DNA from: CAZYFH01 sp965197395
Lineage (GTDB): Bacteria > Acidobacteriota > Vicinamibacteria > Vicinamibacterales > UBA8438
Direction: 5' to 3'
Assembly (NCBI GenBank): GCA_965197395.1
Contig: CBDANB010000002.1
Coordinates: 1-64,000 of the forward strand
Length of the DNA stretch: 64,000 bases
In this document: in pieces, positions 18,501 to 26,893 of the stretch
How the letters are laid out: every line of letters starts with the position of its first letter
Position numbering within the stretch: the first letter of the stretch is position 1
The notes under the pieces: model-generated
What the model was told of the DNA's origin: nothing
The model's input: the letters and a program-made list of their open reading frames with translations, nothing else
The model's database searches: none
Position numbers and translations under genes: made by a program

Positions 18501-18716
18501 CGGGTCGATGCCGCGTTCAGCGAGACAAGGGCCAGCGAGATCGAGGGCCAAGTCGAACGGCGTCTTGAAGCGGAGATTCGCCCAGTGGGTTCCCTCAAGG
18601 ACAAGACGATCGCCGATGGTGTGCCCGAGGGCATGGGTGGGGACGATGGCCCATTTCGAGCGGGTTGGACTGTCTTGGCAAAGCTGGGCGAGTTGAGCGA
18701 TGAAGGGGTCGGTCAA
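15543..18716 (-). CDS. addB: AddB-type nuclease subunit
   Basis: A 1057-residue partner of the adjacent AddA. The N-terminal helicase-like half lacks a recognisable Walker A, as in many non-Firmicutes AddB homologues. The C-terminal nuclease carries GRIDRIDRIGPGHYEVTDYK, with catalytic Asp and Lys, near residue 925. The four Cys of an AddB-type iron-sulfur staple are visible: one in LAACPFRYFL near residue 735 and three in DCRFCELSAACGG near the end. AddAB processes double-strand breaks and degrades foreign linear DNA. ATG start at 18716; no obvious frame damage. Confidence 0.85.
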   Translation of the reverse strand: MTDPFIAQLAQLCQDSPTRSKWAIVPTHALGHTIGDRLVLEGTHWANLRFKTPFDLALDLAGPCLAERGIDPAADDSGPAVIMRLLRELSDDVPAYFRHLALHPQMGSALWATVRELRLAGIASSDVAPDGFENADKHAELVALLAAFEAHLASRRLADRATVYREALQHLEDSAIGPEDPVLRMPDVIWAPLVQQLLAGLPGQCIEPIAPRIPGSRRPRRFAEVPAREQAVSSPLAYLLSPTEISEPASPDQLQLFRAGGREAEVEEVFRRILHGDKGSLSFDHVEIACSSPDYVPLIWQKAQRYEWPITFAPGLPVTVARPARALLAWCDWIEEGFPASGLRRLFQSGDVRLEIPDGPKAGRAARLLLRAEATWGRQTYASRLTALAATERTLAADPEVETDEAAHRLERAVHAEQVRDWITALLAAIPEASTTAPVSLIDVVTAAHAFIDRFATTSMEMDRQAKQAVKVALDELRTLGQVSQPTRECLQLIRASLEGVTVAPDRARPGHLHVTTLQRAGFAGRPHTFVVGLQEGRVFPLPVEDPVLLDAERETIHPSLATSLDRVEESVHTVVSRMAVLGAGGAASQSGLAVSSWTLSYSCRDLRDYRETFPSWLMLQARRLRDPQREITYEQLGRDLGEPVSVVPRTGEAALSDAGWWLSGLQKVGNAGLESLFVAYPMLARGLHAEHERASTRFTAFDGFVPAAAAQLDPRQSGRPVSASKLEGLAACPFRYFLQVGLRLRPLDDEDRDPDEWLDPLIRGGELHALYADVMRRLRQLSDTGEPVDPRRQTAWLRQRALARLEILRSERPPPSDAIFERDRDQLLRDLELFLAYEAVNRADGREPVGFEVGFGLSHGTSDTAEPLSRAEPVELALGARRFRIRGRIDRIDRIGPGHYEVTDYKTGSFFRPAYTGTFNGGRLLQHALYGIAAADLLRAHDGSAVVGTGTYYFPSQQGGGQQKRIPHPSQATLAQVFTDLLDIPGAGAYLHTADEEDCRFCELSAACGGRRKKGTGPDIEKAPAARAHAGTKLKAASADGVNDALKPFLRVREHD

Positions 18717-18961
18717 AGCTCATGAATGCTAATCGACCGCGGGCCAGCTTCCAACTCATCCCGTGCCACCACAAGATGCGGTAGACGCCGGCGTGGGAGA
18801 TCGTGATGCCGGGCGAGAATCGATATCCGTGAAGCTGGCCGTCTGACTCCTCATCGGCCTACTCTGCCACTCGTCGCCTCAACCTGATATACACACCCCA
18901 GGCATAGCACCACCTCACGGCGAGCAAGGCCGTCCCATCTCCACTTCCACCACGGCCTCCA

Positions 18962-20125
18962 CTAGGTGGTCGGGAGAACGGGATCAAGCACGCGAACGAG
19001 ATCCGCGAGGCATTGCGCGTACCAGTCGACGACGCTGTCAGGCACAGTGGCTGGTTCGTCACCTGGAGCAGGCAACTTCGAGGTCGATTTGAGTGCCAGT
19101 GTGAACTGCACCTTCGACGGAATCTTCGATTGGATTGCCGGGACAGTCCTGAGGGCTTGAACGACGGATTCGCCAAGCGTGCGGTTTTCCTTCATGTCGA
19201 CCTTCAAGCGTACTGAGTAGGTGACCCGTTCACCCGCGTCCGTGTCAGCGCTGTCGACGGCAAGGCGGAAGTGTATCTTCGGGTACGTGTTCCCGGGTTC
19301 GGCCGACTGGCTCAGCCCGACAATCGGGTCACTCTCGTTGACACCAAGCGCCCCCCACCCCGAACGAAACACGCACGCGTACTTGTCGCGACGAACGAGG
19401 AACTGCCATCGTCCCTGGTACTGTTCCTCCAGACGCTGACAGACCTTCGATCCGACTGAAGCGTGAGATTCATCACGCTTTGAGGGAAGACGGCGCCGGA
19501 TCGCCCGCCACGCGTCCAGATGCTCGTTGTACAGCTTGCGACAGAGCTCGTCTATTTCAGAATTCTGTTCGGGCATGATGTGGCTCCGCAATGCCGCGCA
19601 GTAGTGTCGCGCGAGGCCAAGGCCGACGGAGTGGCGGCCGCGCGCGGGAGGCGCGGCGAGAGCTTCCTCTAACAACGCGACAATCGTGCGGTACCCGATG
19701 CTTGCGACCGGACAGCCGGGTGTTGACTGCGGCTTTCTTCCGTCGGGCGTAAGAAAGGTGAGGACGACCGCCGTACCTGGAAACGTGTAGGCGAGTCCCT
19801 CCCCGTACCGACGCAATTGATTCTTCCCCTCGGGCGCATCAATCTTGTTCTCGATGCCGAGAACGAACCGTTCATCCCCTCGGCGAAGGTGGAGCAGGAT
19901 GTCTATCGGGCCTTTGCCGGTACTAAACTCCCGGTGCACCTCTTCGACAACGAGAGCCCCCTCGTCGCATCGCTTGCAGGCAGCCAGCATCGCACGCCCG
20001 AAGGGAACCGCGAAACGATCGGCGAGTCCGTGCCAGCCTTTCGGGTCCAGCAGCCACCCGAGCATGTCACTGTGGACGCCCTCGACCCGCAGAATGCGCG
20101 GGACCGTGAGGAAAAAGTTTCCCAA
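18962..20125 (-). CDS. PD-(D/E)XK nuclease-superfamily protein
   Basis: A 387-residue protein starting with the arrangement of the PDDEXK_4 group: DMLGWLLDPKG near residues 20-30, catalytic Asp in GPIDILLHL near 75, GIENKIDAPEGKNQLRRYGE near 90-107 with the E-x-K pair and the downstream Gln. The C-terminal half is an uncharacterised beta-rich domain. The start is taken as TTG at 20125, because the conserved N-terminal region begins directly after it. It is upstream of addB on the same strand, separated by 245 bases with no gene, so it may or may not be co-transcribed. Members of this group occur in phage-defence islands; its substrate is unknown. Confidence 0.7.
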   Translation of the reverse strand: MGNFFLTVPRILRVEGVHSDMLGWLLDPKGWHGLADRFAVPFGRAMLAACKRCDEGALVVEEVHREFSTGKGPIDILLHLRRGDERFVLGIENKIDAPEGKNQLRRYGEGLAYTFPGTAVVLTFLTPDGRKPQSTPGCPVASIGYRTIVALLEEALAAPPARGRHSVGLGLARHYCAALRSHIMPEQNSEIDELCRKLYNEHLDAWRAIRRRLPSKRDESHASVGSKVCQRLEEQYQGRWQFLVRRDKYACVFRSGWGALGVNESDPIVGLSQSAEPGNTYPKIHFRLAVDSADTDAGERVTYSVRLKVDMKENRTLGESVVQALRTVPAIQSKIPSKVQFTLALKSTSKLPAPGDEPATVPDSVVDWYAQCLADLVRVLDPVLPTT

Positions 20126-20465
20126 CTAACGAAATGACGCTGAGGGAAGGATGCTGGTGGTACGCAAGTGGCTGGGAATGTGCGCCGAGGCCCGTCGTCC
20201 AGGTGGCGATAACCGGACGCCCGGTTCTTGACGATCTTGATAAATTTCGCCGACGGCATTGTCAGCGGCCTGTCGATGAAGGCCATGATGTGGCGTTCCG
20301 CAGTGTCCCGACAAATGTGTGCACGTCGATGCGGCTGCAGCAACCCAGCAGGTCAGCCACGCGTCTGAGGAAAGAGGCCGATAGCGGAGTGCTCAAACTC
20401 GTCGTGCACCCAGGCGCGATGAATGCGCCGAAGTCCGTCTATCGCGATTGAGGAACCGGGTACTC
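20126..20465. other. Gene-free stretch with a recombinase-like remnant
   Basis: No intact gene. Around 20313-20450 several short words recur in the same order as at 30.32-30.42 kb (ACAAATGTGTGCACG, CAGCAGGTCAGCCACGC, GTCTATCGC), so both places hold diverged copies of one sequence, at 30 kb located directly after a tyrosine-recombinase fragment. Confidence 0.5.
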
Positions 20466-20728
20466 CTGACCTGATTGAGGGCATTTGGAGTCAAGGCGGG
20501 CCAGCCCGTCCCAGGTCGCTAACGCGACTGTTCATTTTGGAGTGCCGTATCCTGCTCTGGCCGATCTTGCACTCATGCGAGTCACTGGCGCTGTCAAGCG
20601 TAACTGACCTGATTGAGGATGGAACAAGGCGGGCCAGCCCGTCCCAGGTCGCTAAATTTTGGAGTGCCGTATCCTCTCTGGCCGATCTTGCACTCATGCG
20701 AGTCACTGGCGCTGTCAAGCGTAACTGA
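20466..20728. repeat. Tandem duplication, period 138 bp
   Basis: Copy 1 runs 20466-20603 and copy 2 runs 20604-20728. Both contain CTGACCTGATTGAGG, then AAGGCGGGCCAGCCCGTC, then GATCTTGCACTCATGCGAG, and finish with CTGTCAAGCGTAACTGA; copy 2 has lost about 13 bases. I see no protein in it. Confidence 0.85.
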
Positions 20729-20920
20729 ACCCGCCGTACATACCCAGCACTGGGAACCACATCTCCGGCCTATCCAACCCCAGCAGCGGCTTCACTCTTT
20801 CGATCAGCTTCGGGCACACGTCCGTCATGCGGCCTCTCGCGCCCGAGCACGTAGGCGAGCGGCCACTGATAGTCTCCCGTCGGTTGAGAAGCGATCATCG
20901 AGCGGTGGCTGGGGCGGCGC

Positions 20921-21820
20921 GTGCAGAGTCGCCACGAACCGATCTGCAGCTCTACAGCCGGCCTGGCACGTGCGGTGCGCCGAGCGGGGCATCGTGTCGT
21001 AGAAGTGAATCGGGGCGACCGGCGCACGCGACGCGCCGCCGGCAAGTCCGACACCATCGACGCGGAGGTCGCCGCGCGGTCCGTACTGGCGGGTCAGTCG
21101 ACGGCCATCCCCAAGACTGCGGACGGCGCCGTCGAGATGATGCGCCAGCTGACGATCACGCGGGATACCGCGGTGAAGGCACGCACCACGGCGATGAACA
21201 CGCTGAAGCAGATCGTCGTGCACGCCCCGCCGGTCCTGCGAGAAGCCCTCCACGCCCTCACCGACCACGGCCTGCTCACGCGCTGCGCCGGACTCCGACC
21301 GGGCCCCATCGACACGCTCACCGCGTCCGCCAAACACACCCTCCGGGCGCTCGCCCGCCGCTGGATGGCTCTCACCGAGGAAATTGCGAGACACGACCAG
21401 CATCTCGCGCGCCTCACGACCGAGACATCACCGACCCTCCGTGAGGGCTTCGGTGTGGGCGCCCACACCGCGGCCGAACTGTTGATCGTCTTCGGCGATA
21501 ATCCCGACCGGATTCGTTCGGAAGCCGCCTTCGCGAAGCTCTGCGGCGCGTGTCCGATCCCGGCCTCGTCCGGGATGACCACCGGCCGGCACCGCCTCAA
21601 TCGAGGCGGCCACCGACACGCCAACGCTGCCCTCTATCGAGCCATCATCGTCCGCATGCGGTACCATCAGCCGACCGTTGATTACGTCGCACGCCGCACG
21701 GCGGCCGGCCGAACCAAACGGGAGATCATCCGGTGCTTGAAACGTTTTCTCGCTCGCGAGATCTACCAGCGCGTCATGACCGATTCCCGCGCTCGCCAAG
21801 AGATCGTCCAGGCCGCCTGA
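20921..21820 (+). pseudogene. IS110-family transposase, N-terminus missing
   Basis: About 300 residues. It keeps GKSDTIDAEVAARSVLAG, the second pair of acidic residues of the DEDD site, and the whole C-terminal Transposase_20 region (GACPIPASSGMTTGRHRLNR with the conserved Ser). The usual opening GVDTHKD-type segment and the VEGTGSYG Glu are absent; the sequence left of about 20960 is frame-disturbed. The element's right end (TGTCTTGACATATAGGGGCG at 21828-21847) lies inside the integrase pseudogene. Probably inactive. Confidence 0.8.
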
Positions 21821-21845
21821 ACGAGTGTCTTGACATATAGGGGCG

Positions 21846-22740
21846 TCAATACCGTTCCGGCACCCCGGCGCGGACCAGATGCCGCACCGTCGTCCGGCGG
21901 CAATCGTGGAGGAGCCGTCCGGGGACCCCTGCCTGCCGACAGGCCGCTGGCCAGGCCCGACGCCACGCCCGCACGGTCGTGTCCTCCCGCGTGAAGACCA
22001 GCGGCGCGCCCGGCTGACGCGTCGCGCGTCGGCGTGACAGCACCGCCGCAATCGGCGCCGAGATCGGTAACACACGCCCCCACGCGCGTCTTCGACCGCG
22101 CGGGCGACAGCCGGACGACACCGCCCGCCGCGTCAACCTCGGCCCACCGCAGCTCGAGGATCTCCCGCTTCCGCCAGCCCGAGAAATAGGCAAAGTCGAG
22201 GACATCCTGATACGGCCTCGGGAGGTGTCGGCGCACCGCTTCATACTCGGCGTGCTCAAAGAACCCTTGGCGTGGACCGTTCTCGTCGAGTCGTTCCGGG
22301 AAGATCGGCCGCTGCGCCAGCCGGGCGGCCCGCACCCCCAAGTGAAACATGCGGCTGAGCGCCGAGGTCTCCCGGTTCACCGTCACGGCCCCGCGCCCGT
22401 CGTCCGCCGCGCTCGTTGGTAGTCCCGGATCGCTTCGGTCGTAATGCGCAGCGCCGCCCAGCCGCCGAAAACAGCGCAGATTCGCGACGCGTCCGCGAGC
22501 GGTATCGAGGGTGCGCAGGCGGCGGAGCACGTAGTCGTCAAGATACCACGTCGCCAACGGGTCGAATGTGACCCGGTCGGTCGGGCCGCGCTCCTCTCGC
22601 TCACGAACCCGACGAGCCAGCAGGCGTTCGGCGACCACTCGATCGGACGATCGTGCGCTCTCTCGAGACTCCCGACCGTCCCAGCGATACGCCAGATAAT
22701 AAATTGGGCCCCGCTGATAGATCCGTCCTCTGCTCGCCAT
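21846..22740 (-). pseudogene. Tyrosine integrase, frameshifted and cut
   Basis: It starts with ATG at 22740 and an AP2-like arm domain (IYQRGPIYYLAYRWDGRESR), then the core-binding domain (TWYLDDYVLRRLRTLDTAR) and the catalytic domain (FAYFSGWRKREILELRWAEV with the first Arg). At least two frameshifts interrupt it, near 22390 and near 22080; after the second, the HDCRRTTVRHLVRAGVPE box with the His and second Arg is read in another frame. The gene stops at the IS110 end before the catalytic Tyr. It lies about 420 bases from the tRNA-Arg end, so it was probably the integrase of the element that entered there. Confidence 0.85.
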
Positions 22741-23163
22741 CTCCGTCGTCCCTCCTCTATATGTATGGGGGGTGGCCCCGGAATCAGGTCCGTGAACTCG
22801 ACACAGCTTCGCTCCACAGCGCCCACAAGTGAAGCGATTTCTGGCACCCTACTTTAGGAATAACTCGCCTGCAATAAGTTAGTTACAAGATATGAGGCGG
22901 GCCTGATATCACGGGTGGACCGGCTGAGATGTGAGCGTCGTCGACGCATACCCAGATCGGTTATCAGGAATCGCGGCTTACTGGGCACAGATCAGCGAGT
23001 CCTGGAAGAAAATCGGTGGGTGCGGACAGTCCGTGGACAGTCGGATATAACCGCCAGTGATAACCGATTCCTGGCGCAAGAGGGCTGAGATTTCGCGATA
23101 CGACCACCACGGTTGGGCGATGATCATCGACCAGAGTGGTCCGATGGTCGCTCAGACATCGGG
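22741..23163. other. Gene-free stretch between integrase and tRNA end
   Basis: About 420 bases. No convincing coding frame. In elements of this kind such a region holds the attachment-site arm sequences and the integrase promoter, but I could not define individual sites. Confidence 0.4.
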
Positions 23164-23209
23164 CCTTCTAAGCCGAGGGTCGCAGGTTCGAATCCTGCCG
23201 GGCGCGCCA
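23164..23209 (+). other. 3' half of tRNA-Arg(TCT): attachment-site remnant
   Basis: CCTTCTAAGCCGAGGG holds a TCT anticodon loop and 3' anticodon strand; it is followed by a T-arm (GCAGGTTCGAATCCTGC) and an acceptor 3' strand with encoded CCA (GGGCGCGCCA). To the left, the sequence diverges from the expected D-arm and acceptor 5' strand and has an extra base in the anticodon stem, so no full tRNA folds. This is the pattern left when an integrative element recombines in the anticodon loop of a tRNA gene and re-supplies only the 3' half. Confidence 0.75.
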
Positions 23210-23362
23210 TTTTCTCGCCGGATTCTGCCGACTGCGCAGGCTGGTGACCACTCCTGCGGTCACTTCTCGTCGTTCCAACCGGTCACATCGCACCGACGAC
23301 TCGCGTGCTGAAGTACGGGTAGACAGATTCCGCTTCACTTTCAGCGCCATCGACGCCATGGT

Positions 23363-23638
23363 GTGACCGTCATGGCGAGCGACCCTGCATCGTCGCCAAC
23401 TGTGGAAGAGGCCCTGAGGTCCGCAGTGGCACGATTCGCGCTACTGGCAGATGTCCTGGAACTCCAGGCCCTCGGCTTCGAACGCGCCGACCAGTCCGTT
23501 GGCCCGGAAGGCTCTCGAGCGCTGGCGGAGACCTGCCGACAGGCAGTCGGGGACCTGCAGAGACTCCTGAGCGCTCTCCCAGTGGATCTGCTCAACTGGT
23601 CAGACGCGGCCAAGCGGCAGGGGGGCCGGCACCCATGA
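23363..23638 (+). CDS. Small uncharacterised helical protein
   Basis: A 91-residue acidic, mostly helical protein (VEEALRSAVARFALLADVLE and DLQRLLSALPVDLLN). Its stop overlaps the start of the double-HTH gene by 4 bases (ATGA), which supports it as a real gene and as the upstream member of a two-gene operon. I do not recognise a family; a partner or antitoxin-like role to the regulator is only a guess. Confidence 0.5.
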   Translation: MTVMASDPASSPTVEEALRSAVARFALLADVLELQALGFERADQSVGPEGSRALAETCRQAVGDLQRLLSALPVDLLNWSDAAKRQGGRHP

Positions 23639-24234
23639 GCCTGATGCGAACCTATCGTCGGGCTCTCGGATTGTCGCAGTCGGCGTTCGCGGCGCAGTTG
23701 AACGTGCCGCTTGAGACCTACCGCCCATGGGACGCAGGCCGCCGCGAGCCGCCGCCGCAACTCCTCACCAGAGCCAGGACCCTTGCGGGCTATCCGGACG
23801 ATACGGTGCTTCTGCCTTTGCCGGTCCTGGCTTTGATGATCGGCGTGCATGTTCGCACGCTGCACGCAGCCGCGCGTTCAGGCCGACTAGTTGTTGCCTA
23901 TGATACGCGGACGACCTTCCGCCGCCTGCGCCCGAGGGCGACACTGAAGCACGCGCTGGACTTTCGTCGGCACTACTACGGCACTCAGCGCCGCCCGCCC
24001 GCCACGCCAGTGCCACTGACCTGGGCCTCCGTTCCCGAGGACTATGACGTTCAACTCAAAGCGTTGCGCAGACGTCTCGACATCAGTCAGTCTGGACTCG
24101 CGCGCATGGTCGGCGCCGCCGGTAAGGCTGTCGTCTATCAATGGGAAGCGCGGAAACGCACGCCATCGCCTCTCTTCTGGCAGCGAGTCCATGAACTGAA
24201 ATCCGTGGTCCGCAATCACCCAGTCACAGGATGA
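23635..24234 (+). CDS. Two-domain XRE-type helix-turn-helix protein
   Basis: A 199-residue protein with two XRE-like HTH segments: residues 6-50 (RALGLSQSAFAAQLNVPLET, with WDAGRREPPPQLL) and residues about 143-190 (RRLDISQSGLARMVGAAGKA, with YQWEARKRTPSP). Between them a MerR-like patch (IGVHVRTLHAAARSGRLVVA) resembles a third DNA-binding unit. A truncated relative lies at 46.9-47.5 kb. It is likely a regulator of the integrated element; target unknown. ATG at 23635 overlaps the preceding stop. Confidence 0.65.
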   Translation: MSLMRTYRRALGLSQSAFAAQLNVPLETYRPWDAGRREPPPQLLTRARTLAGYPDDTVLLPLPVLALMIGVHVRTLHAAARSGRLVVAYDTRTTFRRLRPRATLKHALDFRRHYYGTQRRPPATPVPLTWASVPEDYDVQLKALRRRLDISQSGLARMVGAAGKAVVYQWEARKRTPSPLFWQRVHELKSVVRNHPVTG

Positions 24235-24549
24235 CCCGCTGGAAGACCGCGTCCTGATTCGCCTCACCGAGACGGCACCCGATTGGGTCGCGTCGAAGGT
24301 CGTCGCAGAAGTCGTCGAAGTACTGGGATAACAGGGAGGCTCGCCTGCGGGGCTGGCCGCGAACGCCGTTGTGCGACCTTTCTGAACTATCGCGGACTTG
24401 GACGTGCACAGTGCCGACCTGCCTATGTAACTACCGCATCAGCCGACGGCGAGGGCATTCGGATCCGATCGCTCGACGTCTGCAAGATATAGAATCAGAC
24501 ACGGGATACGACACACGGCGGCGCGCGCCGGACGGCGTCCTTGACCGCC
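24235..24549. other. Gene-free stretch
   Basis: The first 90 bases hold a short open segment (PLEDRVLIRLTETAPDWVAS) without an acceptable start, possibly the end of a lost gene. The rest has no coding signal that I can defend. Confidence 0.35.
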
Positions 24550-24573
24550 TGTCGCAAACGGCCGTTTGCGACA
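24550..24573. repeat. 24-bp palindrome, site 1 (res-like)
   Basis: A perfect palindrome: TGTCGCAAACGG followed by its exact complement CCGTTTGCGACA. It directly precedes the first codons of a serine-recombinase fragment, so it may be a resolvase binding site. Confidence 0.85.
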
Positions 24574-24575
24574 CA

Positions 24576-24756
24576 GGCTGATCGGCTACACCCGCGTCTC
24601 AAAGCGGACGGCTCCCAGCTGCAGCGCGACGCGCTGCTCGGAGAGCGGCTTTGGGTTGTGCACGCCTTCCAGAAGAAGGCGAAGCAGGGCATCAAGACCC
24701 CGACGAAGGAGATCGATTTGATCCGCGAGCGTCTGAAACGCCTTCGAGGCGAGGGT
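24576..24756 (+). pseudogene. Chimera: resolvase N-terminus joined to HigB-type toxin C-terminus
   Basis: The first part reads LIGYTRVSKADGSQLQRDAL, the N-terminus of small serine recombinases (resolvase/invertase), including the catalytic Ser region. Near 24640 it switches to LWVVHAFQKKAKQGIKTP and EIDLIRERLKRLR, the end of RelE/HigB-type (Gp49-like) toxins. Both genes are therefore fragments joined in frame; no function is expected. Confidence 0.75.
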
Positions 24757-24837
24757 TGTTCAAGGCGAGCGTGGACTTACTCAGTCAGGCCACCGCCCGC
24801 CGGCACCAACCGGTGACCTACTTATGGAGGTTCGGTT

Positions 24838-25806
24838 GTGCGGCACATTTCCGCCATGCGAAAGGTAACTCGACCCACACACCACGCCATCGTCGCTCTG
24901 GCGGTGGCGTACTGTCTGCTTAGTGCGGGCGCGGCGAGCGCCCAGAGCGATCGGCGTGGCTTCTATGCCGGCCTCGATCTGGGTTTCGCGAACGCTGCTG
25001 GCCTGGAAGCATCTCCGTCCGCGGTCACGACCCCGACCAAGTGCGACACGCTGATCTATCCCAATCCGGCCATGGCGCCGAGCGGCGCGCCGGAGTGCAT
25101 GGACGCCACCATGAAACCGCTCTCCTCCACCGGCTTTGCCCCGGGTGCCGGGTTCGCGGGCGGTCTCAGCGCCGGCTACACCCTCGACACGCTGCGCGTC
25201 GAGTTCGAATACCGTGTGCGAACCCAGGGGGACGATGTATCGTCGATCCTCGCCGCGACCGGCAACCAAGCCGTGGTCAGCAAGGCCGCTGAATGGAACC
25301 CGATATACCCGCCGACCGAAGTCATCTCTAACTACCGTGTCCACCAGTTCTTCGCGAACGTGTATTACGACTTTGCGAACGACTCGCCCTGGACGCCGTA
25401 CGTGGGCGCGGGCGCCGGCGTGGCTCGTACCAACCTGCACTACAGCAGGCGTCTCCTGCGCAAGACGCTCGCCCAGGGCTACCAAGACGTGGCCCCGCCG
25501 CTCACCGTCGCCGACCGGCCGGCAGGAGCCGCCGGCACGCTCAGCCTGCTGGACACCGCGGTCAGCGGCAATTCCATCGGCTTTCAGATGCTGGCCGGCG
25601 TGGATTACGTCATCGGGGACCGGACCTCGCTGGGACTGAAAGCAAACTGGACCCGGTTCGGACACCTGGCACAGGATGTGGCGTGGTCAGTCATCCGCAG
25701 CCACGCACCTGTGCGAGCGGACGGCGTGACCCCGTTCACGGGCGAGCTGATGCTCAACGGCCTGGAATACTGGGCAGTGACGCTCGGGCTGAAGTACCGC
25801 TTCTGA
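24838..25806 (+). CDS. Outer-membrane beta-barrel protein
   Basis: A 322-residue protein with a signal peptide (hydrophobic AIVALAVAYCLLSAGAASA, cleavage after ASA near residue 35), alternating amphipathic strands (FYAGLDLGFANAAG, VHQFFANVYYDFAND, TPYVGAGAGVARTN) and a terminal Phe (LGLKYRF), all typical of OmpA/porin-like barrels. The start is GTG at 24838 because GGAGG lies 7 bases upstream; the ATG at 24856 has no such site. A Cys pair (residues about 69 and 89) may form a disulfide. Substrate unknown. Confidence 0.75.
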   Translation: MRHISAMRKVTRPTHHAIVALAVAYCLLSAGAASAQSDRRGFYAGLDLGFANAAGLEASPSAVTTPTKCDTLIYPNPAMAPSGAPECMDATMKPLSSTGFAPGAGFAGGLSAGYTLDTLRVEFEYRVRTQGDDVSSILAATGNQAVVSKAAEWNPIYPPTEVISNYRVHQFFANVYYDFANDSPWTPYVGAGAGVARTNLHYSRRLLRKTLAQGYQDVAPPLTVADRPAGAAGTLSLLDTAVSGNSIGFQMLAGVDYVIGDRTSLGLKANWTRFGHLAQDVAWSVIRSHAPVRADGVTPFTGELMLNGLEYWAVTLGLKYRF

Positions 25807-25909
25807 GGCAACACCACAGGATCGACATCGGCACCGACGAGGAACTCGATGACGGTCCGGACCGACTGCCGCCGGTCACGGCGTTCACGGTCACGATGCG
25901 AGCGCGCAA

Positions 25910-26320
25910 GTGAGGGAATCCGGTCTCCTGGAACAGGGAGTCCCTGGACGGTTGCTTCAACGGCTTTCTCTCGCCCATGTCAGCAGCAGGGCCGGTGAGT
26001 GGTGGATACACCGCGTTGCGCCGTTCCCCGCGCCGGGGGACCCTCGGGACATCTTGCGGGGCCTGGAGCGAGTCGTCACCTCCATGCCACGCGCGGAGAT
26101 CCTGACGGCGACCGACGACTACCTGCACGCGGTCTGCCGCACTCGCCTCGGTTTCCGGGACGACCTCGAGTTCCACTTCTTCCCGTCCGAGGGCGTCGTC
26201 CATGTCCGATCGGCTTCCCGCATCGGGGTGTTCGATTTCGGGGTGAACCGGCGACGGGTGGAACGGGTGAGGAGGGGGATCGTGGCCCAGGCCGGCTGCG
26301 ACGTCGGGACCGAGTCTTAA
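25910..26320 (+). CDS. DUF1499-family protein, 5' end uncertain
   Basis: The last 100 residues match DUF1499: HRVAPFPAPGDPRDILRGLE, then TDDYLHAVCRTRLGFRDDLE, and HVRSASRIGVFDFGVNRRRV. The expected start of the domain is poor; the first 25 residues (from a GTG at 25910) look non-native, so it may be an N-terminally truncated or frameshifted copy. Function of the family is unknown. Confidence 0.65.
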   Translation: MRESGLLEQGVPGRLLQRLSLAHVSSRAGEWWIHRVAPFPAPGDPRDILRGLERVVTSMPRAEILTATDDYLHAVCRTRLGFRDDLEFHFFPSEGVVHVRSASRIGVFDFGVNRRRVERVRRGIVAQAGCDVGTES

Positions 26321-26787
26321 GCGTGCAACGTCGCCATGCTCGCGGCCGGCGCCGCCCGCGACGAGCCGCAAGTGGAGCGGGTCGTGCTTCGCATCCAGGC
26401 GAGCCAAGCCCCCCCCCCGCACACGGCGGCGGCGGACGTCGACCTGCGCTTCGTGGGGACGCCGCGGGTTGGCGTCGCGACCTCCGCAGACGGGCGGGAC
26501 TACCGGCTGGGCGATGGCCTGATGGTCGCGCAGGGCAGCGCCCTGCGCGATCTGGATCGTCCAGGATCCGTCCAGTCGCGTATTTGCGGAAACTGCTCCG
26601 GCGATATGCCTCGCCATCATCAGAGGCCGAGATCGCCACGTGACGCGTATCCTGCACGGCTGAGCCCCGGAGGGGGAGCGCCTCGGCAGAGTGCCTCGAC
26701 GCCTTGGAGAAATAGGGTGTTGAGACCTGGAACGATGCGACCGCCGGTCGGTCTGCACCCGGAGCCGGTCTGCCGATCACATCGATC
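26321..26787. other. Stretch without a recognisable gene
   Basis: A plus-strand frame from 26336 (VERVVLRIQASQAPPP, DGRDYRLGDGLMVAQGSALR) has some protein character but no family that I recognise, and it contains a run of ten C residues. It may be a degraded gene; I make no functional call. Confidence 0.3.
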
Positions 26788-26811
26788 TGTCGCAAACGAC
26801 CGTTGACGACA
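26788..26811. repeat. 24-bp palindrome, site 2
   Basis: TGTCGCAAACGA followed by CCGTTGACGACA: the same motif as at 24550 with three changes. It lies about 80 bases before the TonB-receptor start. Confidence 0.75.
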
Positions 26812-26893
26812 CAGGCAGTGAGGAGCCGCCGCTTTCAAATTCCAACAGCTACTGGGACATCCCCTGGCGCTGCTCGACGAGATATACCGGTAG

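Noticed and set aside
23168..23359. Short minus-strand open frame ending in a RARQDSNLRPSA-type peptide
   Set aside because: This peptide is the well-known translation of the antisense strand of a tRNA gene and not a protein.
25910..26787. A two-gene operon with a second gene at 26336-26806
   Set aside because: The second frame has a run of C residues, no ribosome-binding site and no family resemblance; composition does not separate it from noise.
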